Notes: generated by a model from the letters alone, not told the origin. A DNA stretch of 15,502 bases from Hirudo medicinalis (GCA_011800805.1 MPNW01001485.1:22724-38225); one strand, 5' to 3'; positions 1-8,765 are shown, numbered from the stretch's first letter. Numbers and translations are program-made.

Positions 1-91
1 TCGTGAGGTTCCAAAGCCTGCAGTTCCTGAAAGAACTGTGACCTTGCCAGGTGGACCACAACATCCTTCCAAACACTTGCCTCAGCCACAT
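1..91 (+). CDS. NAV: NAV exon (5' part outside window), Pro-rich, ends in phase 0
   Basis: Reading from base 2, the segment is open for 30 codons and ends with the histidine codon at 89-91, directly followed by the donor GTGAGT at 92-97. The translation is rich in Pro, Lys and Arg (for example KPAVPERTVTLPGG), as expected for the disordered N-terminal half of navigators. Residues PAVPER (bases 17-34) fit the class II SH3-ligand pattern PxxPxR. The exon starts upstream of the window, so its length is unknown. The intron phase (0) matches the next exon at 483. The call depends on frame continuity with the recognised exons downstream; alone, 30 residues would not identify the family. Confidence 0.7.
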
Positions 92-482
92 GTGAGTGTT
101 TGTTAACAATACTAAAAATAAATTATTATTCTCGCTCTTATTATATTTCGTCTTCTTCTTCTTCTTATTATTATTATTATTATTATTATCGTCGTCGTCG
201 TCGTCGTCATCATCACCATCATCATCGTCATCGTCATCGTCATCATCATTATTATATTGTTGCTGTTGAAACAGCTACCACAGAGAAACATCCAGGCAGT
301 CTCACACAATGATCCAAACAAAAGTAAAAGTTTCTCAAAAGGTGATACAATTTTTTTAACATGGCAAACATTCAAAATAAATACTTCTTGGAGAATATGA
401 ATACTAGTAAGTATATGAAATGCTAAATAAATAAAATCACTACATAAATCATAAAATTACGTAATAGTGTAACATATCGCAG
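92..482 (+). other. Intron (phase 0), 391 bp, with a compound trinucleotide repeat
   Basis: It begins with GTGAGT and ends with ATCGCAG at 476-482. The acceptor has only a weak pyrimidine tract. A second AG at 503-504 would break the frame. A compound microsatellite fills 149-256; the rest is AT-rich with no gene seen. Confidence 0.65.
149..256 (+). repeat. Compound microsatellite (TTC)n-(TTA)n-(GTC)n-(ATC)n-(ATT)n
   Basis: Successive runs of TTC, TTA, GTC, ATC/GTC and ATT triplets change into one another without a break. Apparent reading frames here on both strands encode only homopolymer runs (Ser/Tyr/Arg/His or Met/Thr/Ile) and are artefacts. Confidence 0.95.
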
Positions 483-1817
483 AGTACAAATTATTCACCC
501 ACAGATGGCCATTCCTCTCTACTGAGGAGAGATGCAGACAACAGAGGAACTCTGGAAAGGAAACTGAGAAAGCAAGCTGCCCCTCAATCCAACCTGCAGC
601 AGCACGCTTCGAAACCTGCTGAGAACCAACTGAACTTATCCACGGAGTCCTCTTCATCTTCAGCATCTCACCATCCATCTTCACGTCTCCCCAACAGAAC
701 CCCATCTTCCACCAGTATTAGCAGCATGGCAAGTTGTGGCAGCAGTTTCACCAGCAGCGGTGGAATGGGTAGCCTCACAAAAAAGAGTGGAGCCTCCAAC
801 CTTCGCAAACCAAACTCCACCCGATCCAGTGCCATCCCCGCTCCATCGATTAAAAAACCAACTTCAGCTTCTTCCGGCATGTCGAATAAACTCAACACCT
901 CGGAAGGCAACATCATTGGATCGGGAAACAGGTCTGCCAACAGGTTGCCTTCGGCCAAAGGTTCGAAAGTTCAACGAGCTCTTTCGGCAAAAGAAGATGC
1001 CTCGAAGATCACTAGGGACGTCCAGATTGCTCCTGAAATTGTGGAAAAGTCAGTCAGTTGCTCCAACACCCCCCTGCTCGATTCCAGCTCCCTGAGGAGA
1101 ATACCCAAGCAGTTGAAGGTTGATGCCAGTGATGGGAAAAGCGCTCAATTTAATGACGCCAAATTGTCCTCTCTTCAACCAAAAAGCTCGAGCATCAAAA
1201 AAGCCAGCAAACTTGGGGTGGCGAATGTAAGGCAGCTTACCATGACCAGCACTTCAAAACTCCCAAAATCCTCGAATCTTCAACCACTTACTGAATCCAT
1301 GCCATTAAAACTTAAAGAAACTTCAAAAACCATTGATTCGTTCAGTAGAAATGACCGCCACGGCAGTTCTGAAATTGTGGAAGATGCAAGTTCTGGGTTG
1401 GAATTCAGTACTGACGATGACGAAGGATGGCAAAAGAATTCACCTGGAAAATTGTCCGGATTGAATCGGGAGAAGAGTCAGAACAGCTTCGGAAGTGGAA
1501 TGGAGGAAGAAGAGTCTAACAACAGCACGTCGGAGAGCACTGAAAGCGTAATATATCAGCCGTCGTCAGTCGCGGGTCTAGAAAGTACGAAGAGAAGTGA
1601 CATGAAAATCATCGGTTCTGCCAATTCGTCTTCAACTAATGACGTTGGAGACGAGGACGATTACCAAGACGACGACGACGACGACGACGATGATCACGAT
1701 GACGAGGAGGAGATGGCAGAAGTTATTGAAGGGGAAGGTGACAACGATGAAACAAACCACATTTCCAGTCTGAGAAGAAGAAACAAGGATGAAATGTTCA
1801 AAAAGAAATCAGAAATG
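483..1817 (+). CDS. NAV: NAV large exon: Ser/Pro/Lys-rich disordered region with polyaspartate tract
   Basis: This is a 1,335-nt exon (445 codons, phase 0 at both ends). The start at 483 follows CGCAG and is the acceptor that keeps the frame of the preceding exon; the AG at 503-504 would shift it. The frame has no stop until the TGA at 1821, just inside the intron after the donor GTATGA. The protein is about one-quarter Ser, with many Lys, Pro, Asn and Arg, and no visible folded domain or membrane segment. SAIP (828-839) sits in a Ser/Arg/Lys-rich context, like an EB1-binding SxIP motif. Near the 3' end nine aspartates (1668-1694) begin an Asp/Glu tract, followed by a basic stretch with RRRNKDEMFKKK. 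This fits the low-complexity part of navigators. The ATG at 726 is internal and not a likely initiator. Confidence 0.85.
1668..1712 (+). repeat. GAC/GAT coding repeat: polyaspartate tract in NAV exon
   Basis: Seven GAC codons and two GAT codons encode nine consecutive Asp residues, followed by His-Asp-Asp-Glu-Glu-Glu. The near-pure GAC run is a coding microsatellite that could vary in length between alleles without frameshift. Confidence 0.9.
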
Positions 1818-2047
1818 GTATGATGATTGTATTCACGTATCTTTTTCGGTAACTGGCTGTTTATTTAGTAATAATAATTTATTATTAATAGCAGAAATAT
1901 TCAACAAGCACTGTTTGTGGCGGTTGAGTCGTTAAAAATTCAGCAATTATTCATTCCTCATTTTGGCAGAGTACTTTTATAGCTCAATAGTTTCATTTCA
2001 TTCGCCAGACGGCGCAACGAATAACGTCGACGTTATTTTTACTTCAG
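1818..2047 (+). other. Intron (phase 0), 230 bp
   Basis: The donor is GTATGA at 1818 and the acceptor TTTTTACTTCAG ends at 2047. Another acceptor, TTCGCCAG ending at 2008, is also in phase 0 with no stop between, and would add 13 codons to the next exon. A perfect 18-bp palindrome (2020-2037) lies between the two. No other feature is seen. Confidence 0.7.
2020..2037. repeat. Perfect 18-bp palindrome just upstream of a splice acceptor
   Basis: AATAACGTC is followed directly by its reverse complement GACGTTATT. It ends 10 bases before the AG used for the exon at 2048, within the zone expected for the branch point and pyrimidine tract. Confidence 0.9.
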
Positions 2048-2284
2048 TCGCCAGATGACTCGACGTGCTCGATTAAAAAACAGCAGACGACTTTGGCGGA
2101 TGAAACGAAAGGCGAGGAAAGTTTTGAAATCAAACCGATGGAACCATTCACAAGAACAACTGCAAGCAGTTACATGCTCGGAAGTGCTGTTAAATCGAGC
2201 GTGACTGGAGGAGGAGGGGAATTGTCCAGTAGAGAATCTAATTTCACTTATCTGCCGTTCAATGCTGCCGCTGGAAAATATCAG
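2048..2284 (+). CDS. NAV: NAV exon, Ser/Thr/Gly-rich, phase 0 to phase 0
   Basis: The exon has 237 nt (79 codons). It starts after TACTTCAG with Ser-Pro-Asp-Asp-Ser and ends with Gly-Lys-Tyr-Gln before a rather weak donor, CAG/GTTGAT. Its base composition is richer in GC than the flanks and the frame matches the exons on both sides. The protein shows an acidic/basic lead (ADETKGEESFEIKP), then Ser/Thr/Gly-rich sequence including SSVTGGGGEL. I do not recognise a specific conserved motif, so its membership in the gene rests on phase, composition and position upstream of the SGYMSDGD exon. The acceptor at 2008 is an alternative start. The gene's flanking introns are both phase 0, so skipping this exon would keep frame. 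Confidence 0.75.
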
Positions 2285-3147
2285 GTTGATGTTTTGTTAT
2301 TTAGAAATAATTTGAAATGACCGATTAATAATTGTAGATTTTATTTATTTTAAGTAATTCAACTTATATATAAATTATCGTTACTCTGTAATGAGATGTA
2401 TTGAGATGGGTAAGAAAAAGTGTTTAAAAGCTTTGTTCAAAATGTCGACTGATTCGTGAATTTCTTTACAAAAATCGGAGTGAATGGTTTAAGTTTAACT
2501 TTGTTTGGAAATTTCTTCATCAATGATTCACCTTCCAAGAAGTGCTTAAAGTAAAAGATCTTTTTTTTAATTACTTCTTCGAAAAATTTCTTCTCCTAGT
2601 AATTATTCTCATAATTCCAAACCTACAAAATTGAAAAATAAATTTTTAAATGCAAATTGTCCTTTGTTGTGTCAGTGTTGTTTTTTTTATAATGACGTGG
2701 TTAATAATTTAATGCTTAATAATTTAATAGTTCATAATTTAATGGTTAATAATTTAATAGTTAATAATTTAATGGTTAATAATTTAATGGTTAATAATGC
2801 AGTTAAACGATGTTCTTGCTTCGTCCTTGAGAATAGAAACACATGCTTTCAAAAGATTATTAAGCGTCTTCTAACAAGTAAAATGCAGATTGGTTTTAAC
2901 CTTTCCTTCCTCCGCTGTGTCTCATCAAACATGCGTTATTGAACTATGAACCCCTTTTCAATTTCAAATTTCAAATTTTTTCCCACTCTTAATTCTACTC
3001 TGACTCTGACGTGTCGCATTGAGAAAAAGAAGAGAGTGAAAAATGGAGGGGATGATAGACTGAGGAAATGAGAACGAAGAACAGAAAGGGAGCCAAAACG
3101 AAAAGGAATTGCAACGTTGAGCATTTAGCTGGTGTAAAACTTACTAG
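2285..3147 (+). other. Intron (phase 0), 863 bp, with a 15-bp minisatellite
   Basis: It runs from the weak donor GTTGAT at 2285 to TTACTAG at 3147 (or ACTAAG at 3153). It is AT-rich and holds the tandem array at 2701-2799. The reading frame over the array encodes Asn-Leu-Met-Val-type repeats and is not a gene. An ATGCAAAT octamer lies at 2650-2657. Confidence 0.6.
2701..2799 (+). repeat. 15-bp minisatellite, unit near TTAATAATTTAATGG, about 6.6 copies
   Basis: Six 15-bp units in register (2701-2790) differ mainly in the last two bases (GC, AG or GG) and one inner base, and are followed by a partial unit. Confidence 0.95.
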
Positions 3148-3192
3148 ACTAAGATGGACGACAGCTTATTACCTCCCATGTTTTTGGGGCAA
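3148..3192 (+). CDS. NAV: Candidate NAV microexon, 45 nt (or 39 nt from 3154)
   Basis: A short open block ends in CAA followed by a strong donor, GTGAGTAT, at 3193. Two acceptors are possible: TAG at 3145-3147, giving Thr-Lys-Met-Asp-Asp-Ser-Leu-Leu-Pro-Pro and on (15 codons), or AAG at 3151-3153, giving 13 codons. Both start in phase 0 and both end in phase 0, matching the neighbours at 2284 and 3326. An in-frame TAG at 3145-3147 rules out a longer exon. I do not recognise the peptide (core LLPPMFLGQ). The evidence is the strong donor, the two compatible acceptors and the phase match. It could be a cassette exon, since leaving it out keeps frame. Confidence 0.55.
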
Positions 3193-3325
3193 GTGAGTAT
3201 TGCCTGGTATTGCCTCAGTATTCATCATCATCATCATGGTCATCATCTATCACTATTAACACTTATTTACAATCATTACAATCAGTCTCTCAAATTACGT
3301 TCGCGTCTCAAACACAACTCCACAG
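3193..3325 (+). other. Short intron (phase 0), 133 bp
   Basis: It runs from GTGAGT to AACTCCACAG. A small ATC repeat lies at about 3220-3249. The length is close to a minimal intron. Confidence 0.6.
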
Positions 3326-3609
3326 CCGTCAGCCTTCCTGGAGAGAGAGGAAAGAGCAGGTGAAGCGACATCGGGCTACATGTCGGACGGGGACATTCTC
3401 AGAAGTCGACGGTGCGGGCGACAAGATTACTGCTCGTCGGCCTTCAGACGTCACACGGACGACTCCTACTGCGGCTATAACAGCGAAGGTAGCGGTGGTT
3501 TGAACGGCGGTGCTTCCATCTACGTGAAGAAAATGCAGCAAAGGTTCATGGAGGGAATCATGGCCGCTCAGGAATGTCTCGATAAGAAGCACCTGGTCGA
3601 TCAGAGCAG
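3326..3609 (+). CDS. NAV: NAV signature exon with SGYMSDGDIL motif
   Basis: This 284-nt exon enters in phase 0 after CTCCACAG and leaves in phase 2 at AGCAG/GTGAGA. It encodes Pro-Ser-Ala-Phe-Leu, then EREERAGEATSGYMSDGDIL, then an Arg-rich stretch, a second Gly-Tyr block (CGYNSEGSGG) and a region ending QECLDKKHLVDQS. Vertebrate navigators have SGYMSDGDIL followed after a short spacer by SGYMTDGG, a tyrosine-arginine stretch and a VRETLQ-like segment. The first block is near identical here, and the order is the same while the second block has diverged. This is the strongest family marker in the window. The start at 3326 is chosen because upstream AGs do not give a phase-0 start, and an AG at 3358-3359 would begin inside the conserved stretch in the wrong phase. 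Confidence 0.92.
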
Positions 3610-3680
3610 GTGAGATGATTGCACGTTTTTCGCTTGGAAAAGTTTGATTTTCAAAACATGATGGTTATCTTTATTACCTG

Positions 3681-3713
3681 GGTTGTTGGATTGTTGGGTT
3701 GTTGGGTTGTTGG
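3681..3713 (+). repeat. 8-bp tandem repeat GGTTGTTG, four copies
   Basis: Four units in register, one with GATTGTTG, located 71 bp after the donor at 3610. Confidence 0.85.
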
Positions 3714-3938
3714 ACGTGAAGATGGAATGAACGGTGCTTGTTGGATGTTGGAAGCGTTTGATTGCTTCTAATTTGTTCATTTGTTTTTCATTTATAATCA
3801 CAGTCTCTGATATCTGCTACTTTTTGTTCAAAAATGAACTTCATTTATAAAATATTTAATTACGACCTATTTACCTTTTAAAGAACTAAACAAGAATTTC
3901 TCTTATGAATACTTAATGAGGTGTTGACCGAAACATGC

Positions 3939-3969
3939 CTCATTTGCATACCAACTCATTTGCATACCA
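3939..3969 (+). repeat. Direct repeat of a 15-bp element containing a POU octamer
   Basis: CTCATTTGCATACCA occurs at 3939-3953 and again, identical, at 3955-3969. Each copy contains ATTTGCAT, the reverse complement of the octamer ATGCAAAT. Confidence 0.9.
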
Positions 3970-4014
3970 CCTCACAGGCTGGGCCTGACCCAGCGCTTGA
4001 AGTCCACACACGAG

Positions 4015-4077
4015 AAAAGAGAGATGGTGATATGAGGAGTGAGTGGAAAGAGAGATGGTGATGTGAGGAGTGAGTGG
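4015..4077 (+). repeat. 31-bp direct tandem duplication
   Basis: Two adjacent copies of a purine-rich unit (AGAGAGATGGTGATATGAGG and on to GAGTGG) with a period of 31 bp, differing at few bases. Confidence 0.85.
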
Positions 4078-4185
4078 ATCACTTGACATGAAATTGTTAA
4101 CACGACGGTGACATGTTTGCACCATGGTGTTTGCTCTTCATGAAACATTGGAGAGGCTGACCAAGGATTCTACCATTTCTTGCAT

Positions 4186-4335
4186 TCATCATAATTATCA
4201 TCCGTGACATTATAACTATCATCACTATCATCATTATTATAATCATCATCAATGTCATCATAATTATCATCACTATCGTCATTATACTTGTCATCATTAC
4301 TGTCATCGTAATTATCATCACTATCGTCATCGTCA
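4186..4335 (+). repeat. Degenerate ATC-class repeat with 48-bp higher-order period
   Basis: CAT/ATC/ATT/GTC triplets form an imperfect array. A stretch close to AATTATCATCACTATCGTC recurs 48 bp apart near 4262 and 4310. The minus-strand frame here encodes only Met/Ile/Thr runs. Confidence 0.9.
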
Positions 4336-4930
4336 GGACATGATAACAATCAAAATTAATTCTTACGTGATCATGATGACGATTACAAGGTATTTTGAAT
4401 AACTCACTCATCGAAGAAGAGATTGACTATCATCTGGGATTATTTTATTCACGTTTGGATCAAACGTAGATGGAAAGATTGGAGGAAGTTGCGAAGACAG
4501 GTGGACGTCACGGATGAATGACTTCAGTGTGAGTCGGAGTTGCGTGTCAATGACGCTTCTGTGAAGTTCATTGTTCTTTATGTAAGCCATGAAATTGATT
4601 GAAAATATGCAAATTAGATGGCATGATAAACAGCCAATTGTTTGATGTTGTTGCTCAAGGCCGTGTTATTGTTGTTGTTGTGTTTGTTTGTCCTTTCAAT
4701 GTCGTTTGAATGTTTGCAGGTTTCACCATCTTCGATTAGAAGTGCAATGTTTGTTGGAAGTTTATGCGAGTGTTTGTTTTTAAGGTATTTGTATTAATTA
4801 TCGTAAACATGCGTAATTAGTTACAAGTGCATATTCGTTGCGTGGTTTTAATATATTCATCTACTTTCTGCCACTTTTTAGCCACCGTCATTTCATGATC
4901 ATGATCATTATCATCATCCACTCACTACCG

Positions 4931-4944
4931 GTTACCATGACAAC
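4931..4944 (+). promoter_or_regulatory. Candidate RFX X-box
   Basis: GTTACCATGACAAC matches the C. elegans X-box consensus RYYNYYATRRNRAC at all 14 positions. RFX factors bind such imperfect inverted repeats in genes of ciliated sensory neurons. A single intronic match could be chance. Confidence 0.35.
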
Positions 4945-5452
4945 TTGGTGGTCGTTGTTGGAGACCATCTGATGTTTACTGTAAATGTGGAATGTTTACG
5001 TAAAAGTAATGGAGCGGTCTGGACTGATTACAACGACCCTCTCATGCCGACCGACCAACGATGAACTGACGGGAAGCCGTGCAGAGAAAGAGAGATAGAT
5101 GGGACTCCAAGAGAGGGTAAAAGGAGAGATAAGTAGGAGGAGAGGGGAGTTGTTCTTAACAAAGTTAGGAGGGCATCTCGAGACAGTTCTATGTCGATTT
5201 CGTTTTGTCCTCCTGGTTTTGTCGAGTTTCCTTCCTTTCTTCCTCCTGATTTATTCACGTTGACTGGACGTATGCAAATTGTTTGTTTATTTTGAATATT
5301 AATTAGTTCACGCCTGCTAATCATGGCACTGTTTATTCGAAAGTTTGCGAACATCTCGTAGACAGGAATTCATCCGATCTTGTCGTTTGACAAAGTTTCG
5401 AGACTCAGTCAAACATTTTTTGGCTTTTCAGGAGTTGATTTGAGGTTGGTTC

Positions 5453-5477
5453 GTTGTTGTTGTTGTTGTTGTTGTTT
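5453..5477 (+). repeat. (GTT)n microsatellite, about 8 copies
   Basis: Uninterrupted GTT triplets. Confidence 0.9.
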
Positions 5478-5575
5478 TAGGATGTTTCATTGAGTTGTTA
5501 GTGTTGTGGATCGAATTTCAGCAACAACGTTCAATGCCAGTTAATATGCATATCTGATGTTGTATTTAGGATTGA

Positions 5576-5625
5576 TGTCGATGATGATGATTATGATAAT
5601 GATAATGATGATGATCGAGATGAGT
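5576..5625 (+). repeat. Degenerate (GAT)n microsatellite
   Basis: GAT and AAT triplets alternate with few interruptions. Confidence 0.8.
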
Positions 5626-5985
5626 TGACAACAGTGACATTAATGACGGTGGTGTCAGTTATGATATGGATGATAACGTCAGATATCGTCGGTGATAGCA
5701 TATTGCATGACTTCCTCCTCATCACTCCTGAAGGGTTAGAAGCCCCAAAAAGCAAAATCCGTGGTCAGAGGGTTTACTTGTGAGGATTTCTCTGGAACGT
5801 GGTGCAGTGACAGTAATTTTGTCATCTGCATGTCATCCTTGACTTGACCCACTTCTGTGCTCCAATTATTTCCTTGACCGTTCACGATGTCGTCGGATGT
5901 TGTTGGTTGTTGTTGTACAACGAGAGCATCAATTAGAAAATGTATTCACTGTTTGGAATCGAAACACGGTGACGATGTTCGAGGA

Positions 5986-5993
5986 TGACGTCA
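5986..5993. promoter_or_regulatory. Candidate cAMP response element TGACGTCA
   Basis: This is a perfect eight-base palindromic CRE in the context GATGACGTCACGG. CREB/ATF-type bZIP dimers bind this sequence. It is deep in an intron, so any role would be as an enhancer. Confidence 0.35.
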
Positions 5994-6137
5994 CGGTCTA
6001 ATCTGGCACCGGGATGAACGCGGATTGACCGTGTTTCTCAGACTCACCGGTGCCTCCTCTAATCAACCAACAGGAGATAACAGGACCATTAGAAGGGCAC
6101 CTACTTCTACTTGCACGAGCACTTGGTGAAGGCCGAT

Positions 6138-6163
6138 GAATGGATGGATGGATGGATGGATGG
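6138..6163 (+). repeat. (ATGG)n microsatellite, about 6 copies
   Basis: A clean tetranucleotide run within the large intron. Confidence 0.9.
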
Positions 6164-7707
6164 AAAAGAACTGGAAGGATGAGTGGAGAAGCAGTCCGCA
6201 GATGGTGAATGTTTACCGTTCGCTTCTCGTGGAAGTGCACTTTTCGCTTTCGTTTCTGAGAATTTCGAGGTTAACAACTCGTTCACCCACTTTGTTTCCA
6301 ATTCCAAACTTCCTTCAAACTTTCATGACTTTATTTGGCAGATATTTTAAAATTTACTTTTTACAATCTTGCAATGTCTTCTTCGTTTGCAACTGGTCGT
6401 TTAAACACATTGTCTTGCTCAGATTGACATGGATTCCTTGGTAAGCACACAATAGAAGTAACTGTTGTCACTAAATACAACTTCTAATTGTACTTTTTAA
6501 GAGTTAAGTTGGAGTAAATTAGCGAAAGCGGCAAATGCAAATAAATAATAAAATATTTGTTTCATATTTTTTTACAATTTTAATTAAATGATTAGGAGAC
6601 CCATAAGTCACTGGAAGTGTTTCACATCATGCATGCGATCACATTCTTACATTATTCATTAGTATTATGCTAATGAGTCTGACAGTCGAAATGAATATCA
6701 TTACAAGCAACTATTTTCCACTTCTGCATAATTTTAGCAATTAATTTAACCACGAGTGAAATTCTTCGCAATAAATCTTCGCGTGTTTGTTTTTTATCCA
6801 CTTTGTCCATCGTCGATGTTGTCGCAATGTTATTATTGTTATTAGATTCAACATGTCAGAACTGGATTCCACATTTTTGGCGCGAAGTTACGTAACTTAG
6901 GAGTTGCGTTGATGTTTCGTTGTGAAAACATTTGACCACGAATGCAGTTTCTCTGTTGAGCATCACAAAAAGTTGAAATGGAAATTCAAAAGAAACAAAA
7001 GTCCAATATTTCTCTGGGCCTCCCTCCTTATGTCACGGACAAGCAGAAGCTCCTTTCATCTCAGACAAAGTTTCTCTTTGAAGTCAAATCCTGGCACCAC
7101 AGCCTTCACATCAAAATGTTATCGACTCCAAAATTGAGGCTGAAACTGCAAGTTATTCTCTGAGGATATTTTTCTCAATTGTTCATGATTTCATCTCGCG
7201 GCATTTTCATTTGTGCTCCGATAATTGCCACCGAATTACAACTTTCTAAAAGAAATGATCAATTAGTCAGTTACGCAACAGATGCTAACACACAATTTAG
7301 TTCCTTTTGGCATTTTTGGTCGAGAAAAGACTACAAAGATGAAATACTGTAGAACAATATTCACTCCCGAAGTCGACTGAATGCGCAACAATTATCGAAA
7401 GAGGTTTCCTTTCATCTTTCTCCCTCCTTTGTGTCTTTCAGTTGAAATTATGGTCTTTATTTTGCTTTGTCGAACGAACTTCAATTTGCGGAACGTTGAG
7501 GACATCGGGATGCGAAATCAATGATTCCAATGATTTAAATTGACTTTTCACGTCTCACAACAAAAAGGTGAACCTTTTCTGGAAACTGTTTTTATTTTTT
7601 AAATTTAACGACCTTAATTAAAATTGAGAATATTTTAAGTAGTCTTATTAAGTAGTTTGTAAATATTACTTTTCACCAGACATCAAAATCATCGTGATTA
7701 ACTTCGT

Positions 7708-7750
7708 ATTGATTGATTGATTGTTTGATTGCTTGGTTGGTTGATTGATT
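7708..7750 (+). repeat. Degenerate (GATT)n microsatellite
   Basis: GATT units with GTTT, GCTT and GGTT variants. Confidence 0.85.
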
Positions 7751-7958
7751 TCAACCACAACCTTTAAGAGTATCATTAGCTTTGCGCCAGAGGTTGAGGC
7801 CTGGTGACTCATGCATTGTGCTGTTCTCCATGATTTTCCAACAGCATTCTTTGAACTATGAACTGACTTGTGAACGTTATTTGAGAACCACGCGTGCAGT
7901 GGTGGATCTCAGCAGGTCCATTGTAGGATCTACTTCCTTTTATTCGCCAAAAGAATAT

Positions 7959-8029
7959 CATTCATTCATTCATTCATTCATTCATTCATTCATTCATTCA
8001 TTCATTCATTCATTCATTCATTCATTCAT
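7959..8029 (+). repeat. (ATTC)n microsatellite, about 17 copies
   Basis: A near-perfect tetranucleotide array that grades directly into the CATC array that follows. Confidence 0.95.
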
Positions 8030-8157
8030 CCATTCATCCATCAATCCTTCCATTCATCCATCCATCCATCCATCCTTCAATCCGCCCAATTCTCCATCCA
8101 TCCATCCATCCATCATCATCCATCCATCCATCCATCCATCCATCCATCCATCCNCAT
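8030..8157 (+). repeat. (CATC)n array with interruptions and one N
   Basis: CATC units with ATTC, CTTC and CCCAATT interruptions. The undetermined base at 8154 lies in the array, so the copy number in this assembly is unreliable. Confidence 0.95.
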
Positions 8158-8241
8158 CCTTTGTAAGTCCCTGATTAACTTTGAGGGTCCTCTGTCTTTC
8201 GTCCAGCCATCCACCCGATTTTTCATCTGCCTGGCAATTCA

Positions 8242-8293
8242 CCCATCCATCCATCCATCCATCCATCCATCCATCCATCCATCCATCCATCCC
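8242..8293 (+). repeat. Second (CATC)n array, about 12 copies
   Basis: A pure array separated from the previous one by roughly 85 bp of non-repetitive sequence. Confidence 0.95.
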
Positions 8294-8765
8294 CATATCT
8301 CCTGACCATCCATCTTACTTTCCTAGGAACGAAATCTTTAAGCAAATAAAACCGTTTTTGACCGAGCATCTCCCATTTGTTTGTGTTCAAAAGCATTTCA
8401 ATGACGAGATGGGGAAGGCAGTCGAGTATGAATACTTTGTTTCCATGCATAATTACCAACAGACTCCTCGGGCTTTATTTACACTCGGAGGAGTACCAGC
8501 GGTGCCGTGCACCCCTGGTTGAAAGCAAATGGAATGTTCTGCTATTGAATTGGAACATTTATAGAATGGCAAGAAAAACGATTTAAACAGAACGCAAACA
8601 CGGTGATCACAGTTCTTGTCAGTGGAAGTCCCTTAGGCTGTCCGATGTAATTAACATTCCACAGATTCTTAATTTATCTCGACCTTAACTTCTGATCTCA
8701 AGACGACCTTACTGACAATTGGAATTAGTCGTTAGCATAATTTATTGAAATATTCACAACCGCAG

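Larger units (their letters stand above)
3610..8765 (+). other. Large intron (phase 2), 5,156 bp; repeats and candidate regulatory motifs
   Basis: The donor is GTGAGA and the acceptor is ACAACCGCAG. The flanking exons join in frame (AG+C gives Ser) and in the order expected from vertebrate NAVs, so no coding exon is needed inside. I searched for frames with splice sites and found none convincing. It contains short direct repeats (3939-3969, 4015-4077), ATC and GAT repeats, a GTT run, GATT, ATTC and CATC arrays, four of its five POU octamers on separate or paired sites, an X-box match (4931-4944) and a TGACGTCA site (5986-5993). The remaining sequence is AT-rich and unassigned. Confidence 0.8.

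Noticed and set aside
505..1817. Acceptor CACAG at 504 as the exon start
   Set aside because: It would not keep the frame of the preceding exon, which ends in phase 0; the AG at 482 does and has no stop after it.
726..1823. A self-contained 365-residue gene starting at ATG 726 and ending at TGA 1823
   Set aside because: The frame is open upstream to a phase-matched acceptor at 482 and the TGA lies just inside the intron after a donor at 1818. It is the inner part of an exon.
2631..2942. Open frame with Asn-Leu-Met-Val repeats
   Set aside because: It is the translation of a 15-bp intronic minisatellite; 15 is a multiple of three, so the frame stays open by chance.
6922..7163. Two overlapping open frames of 60-70 codons in the large intron
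   Set aside because: They have no recognisable motif and no flanking splice sites; the exons on both sides join directly in frame.
8181..8522. Open frame of 113 codons downstream of the CATC arrays
   Set aside because: The start is within repeat sequence and the rest shows no family motif, no matching splice phases, and is not needed between adjoining exons. It may be chance.
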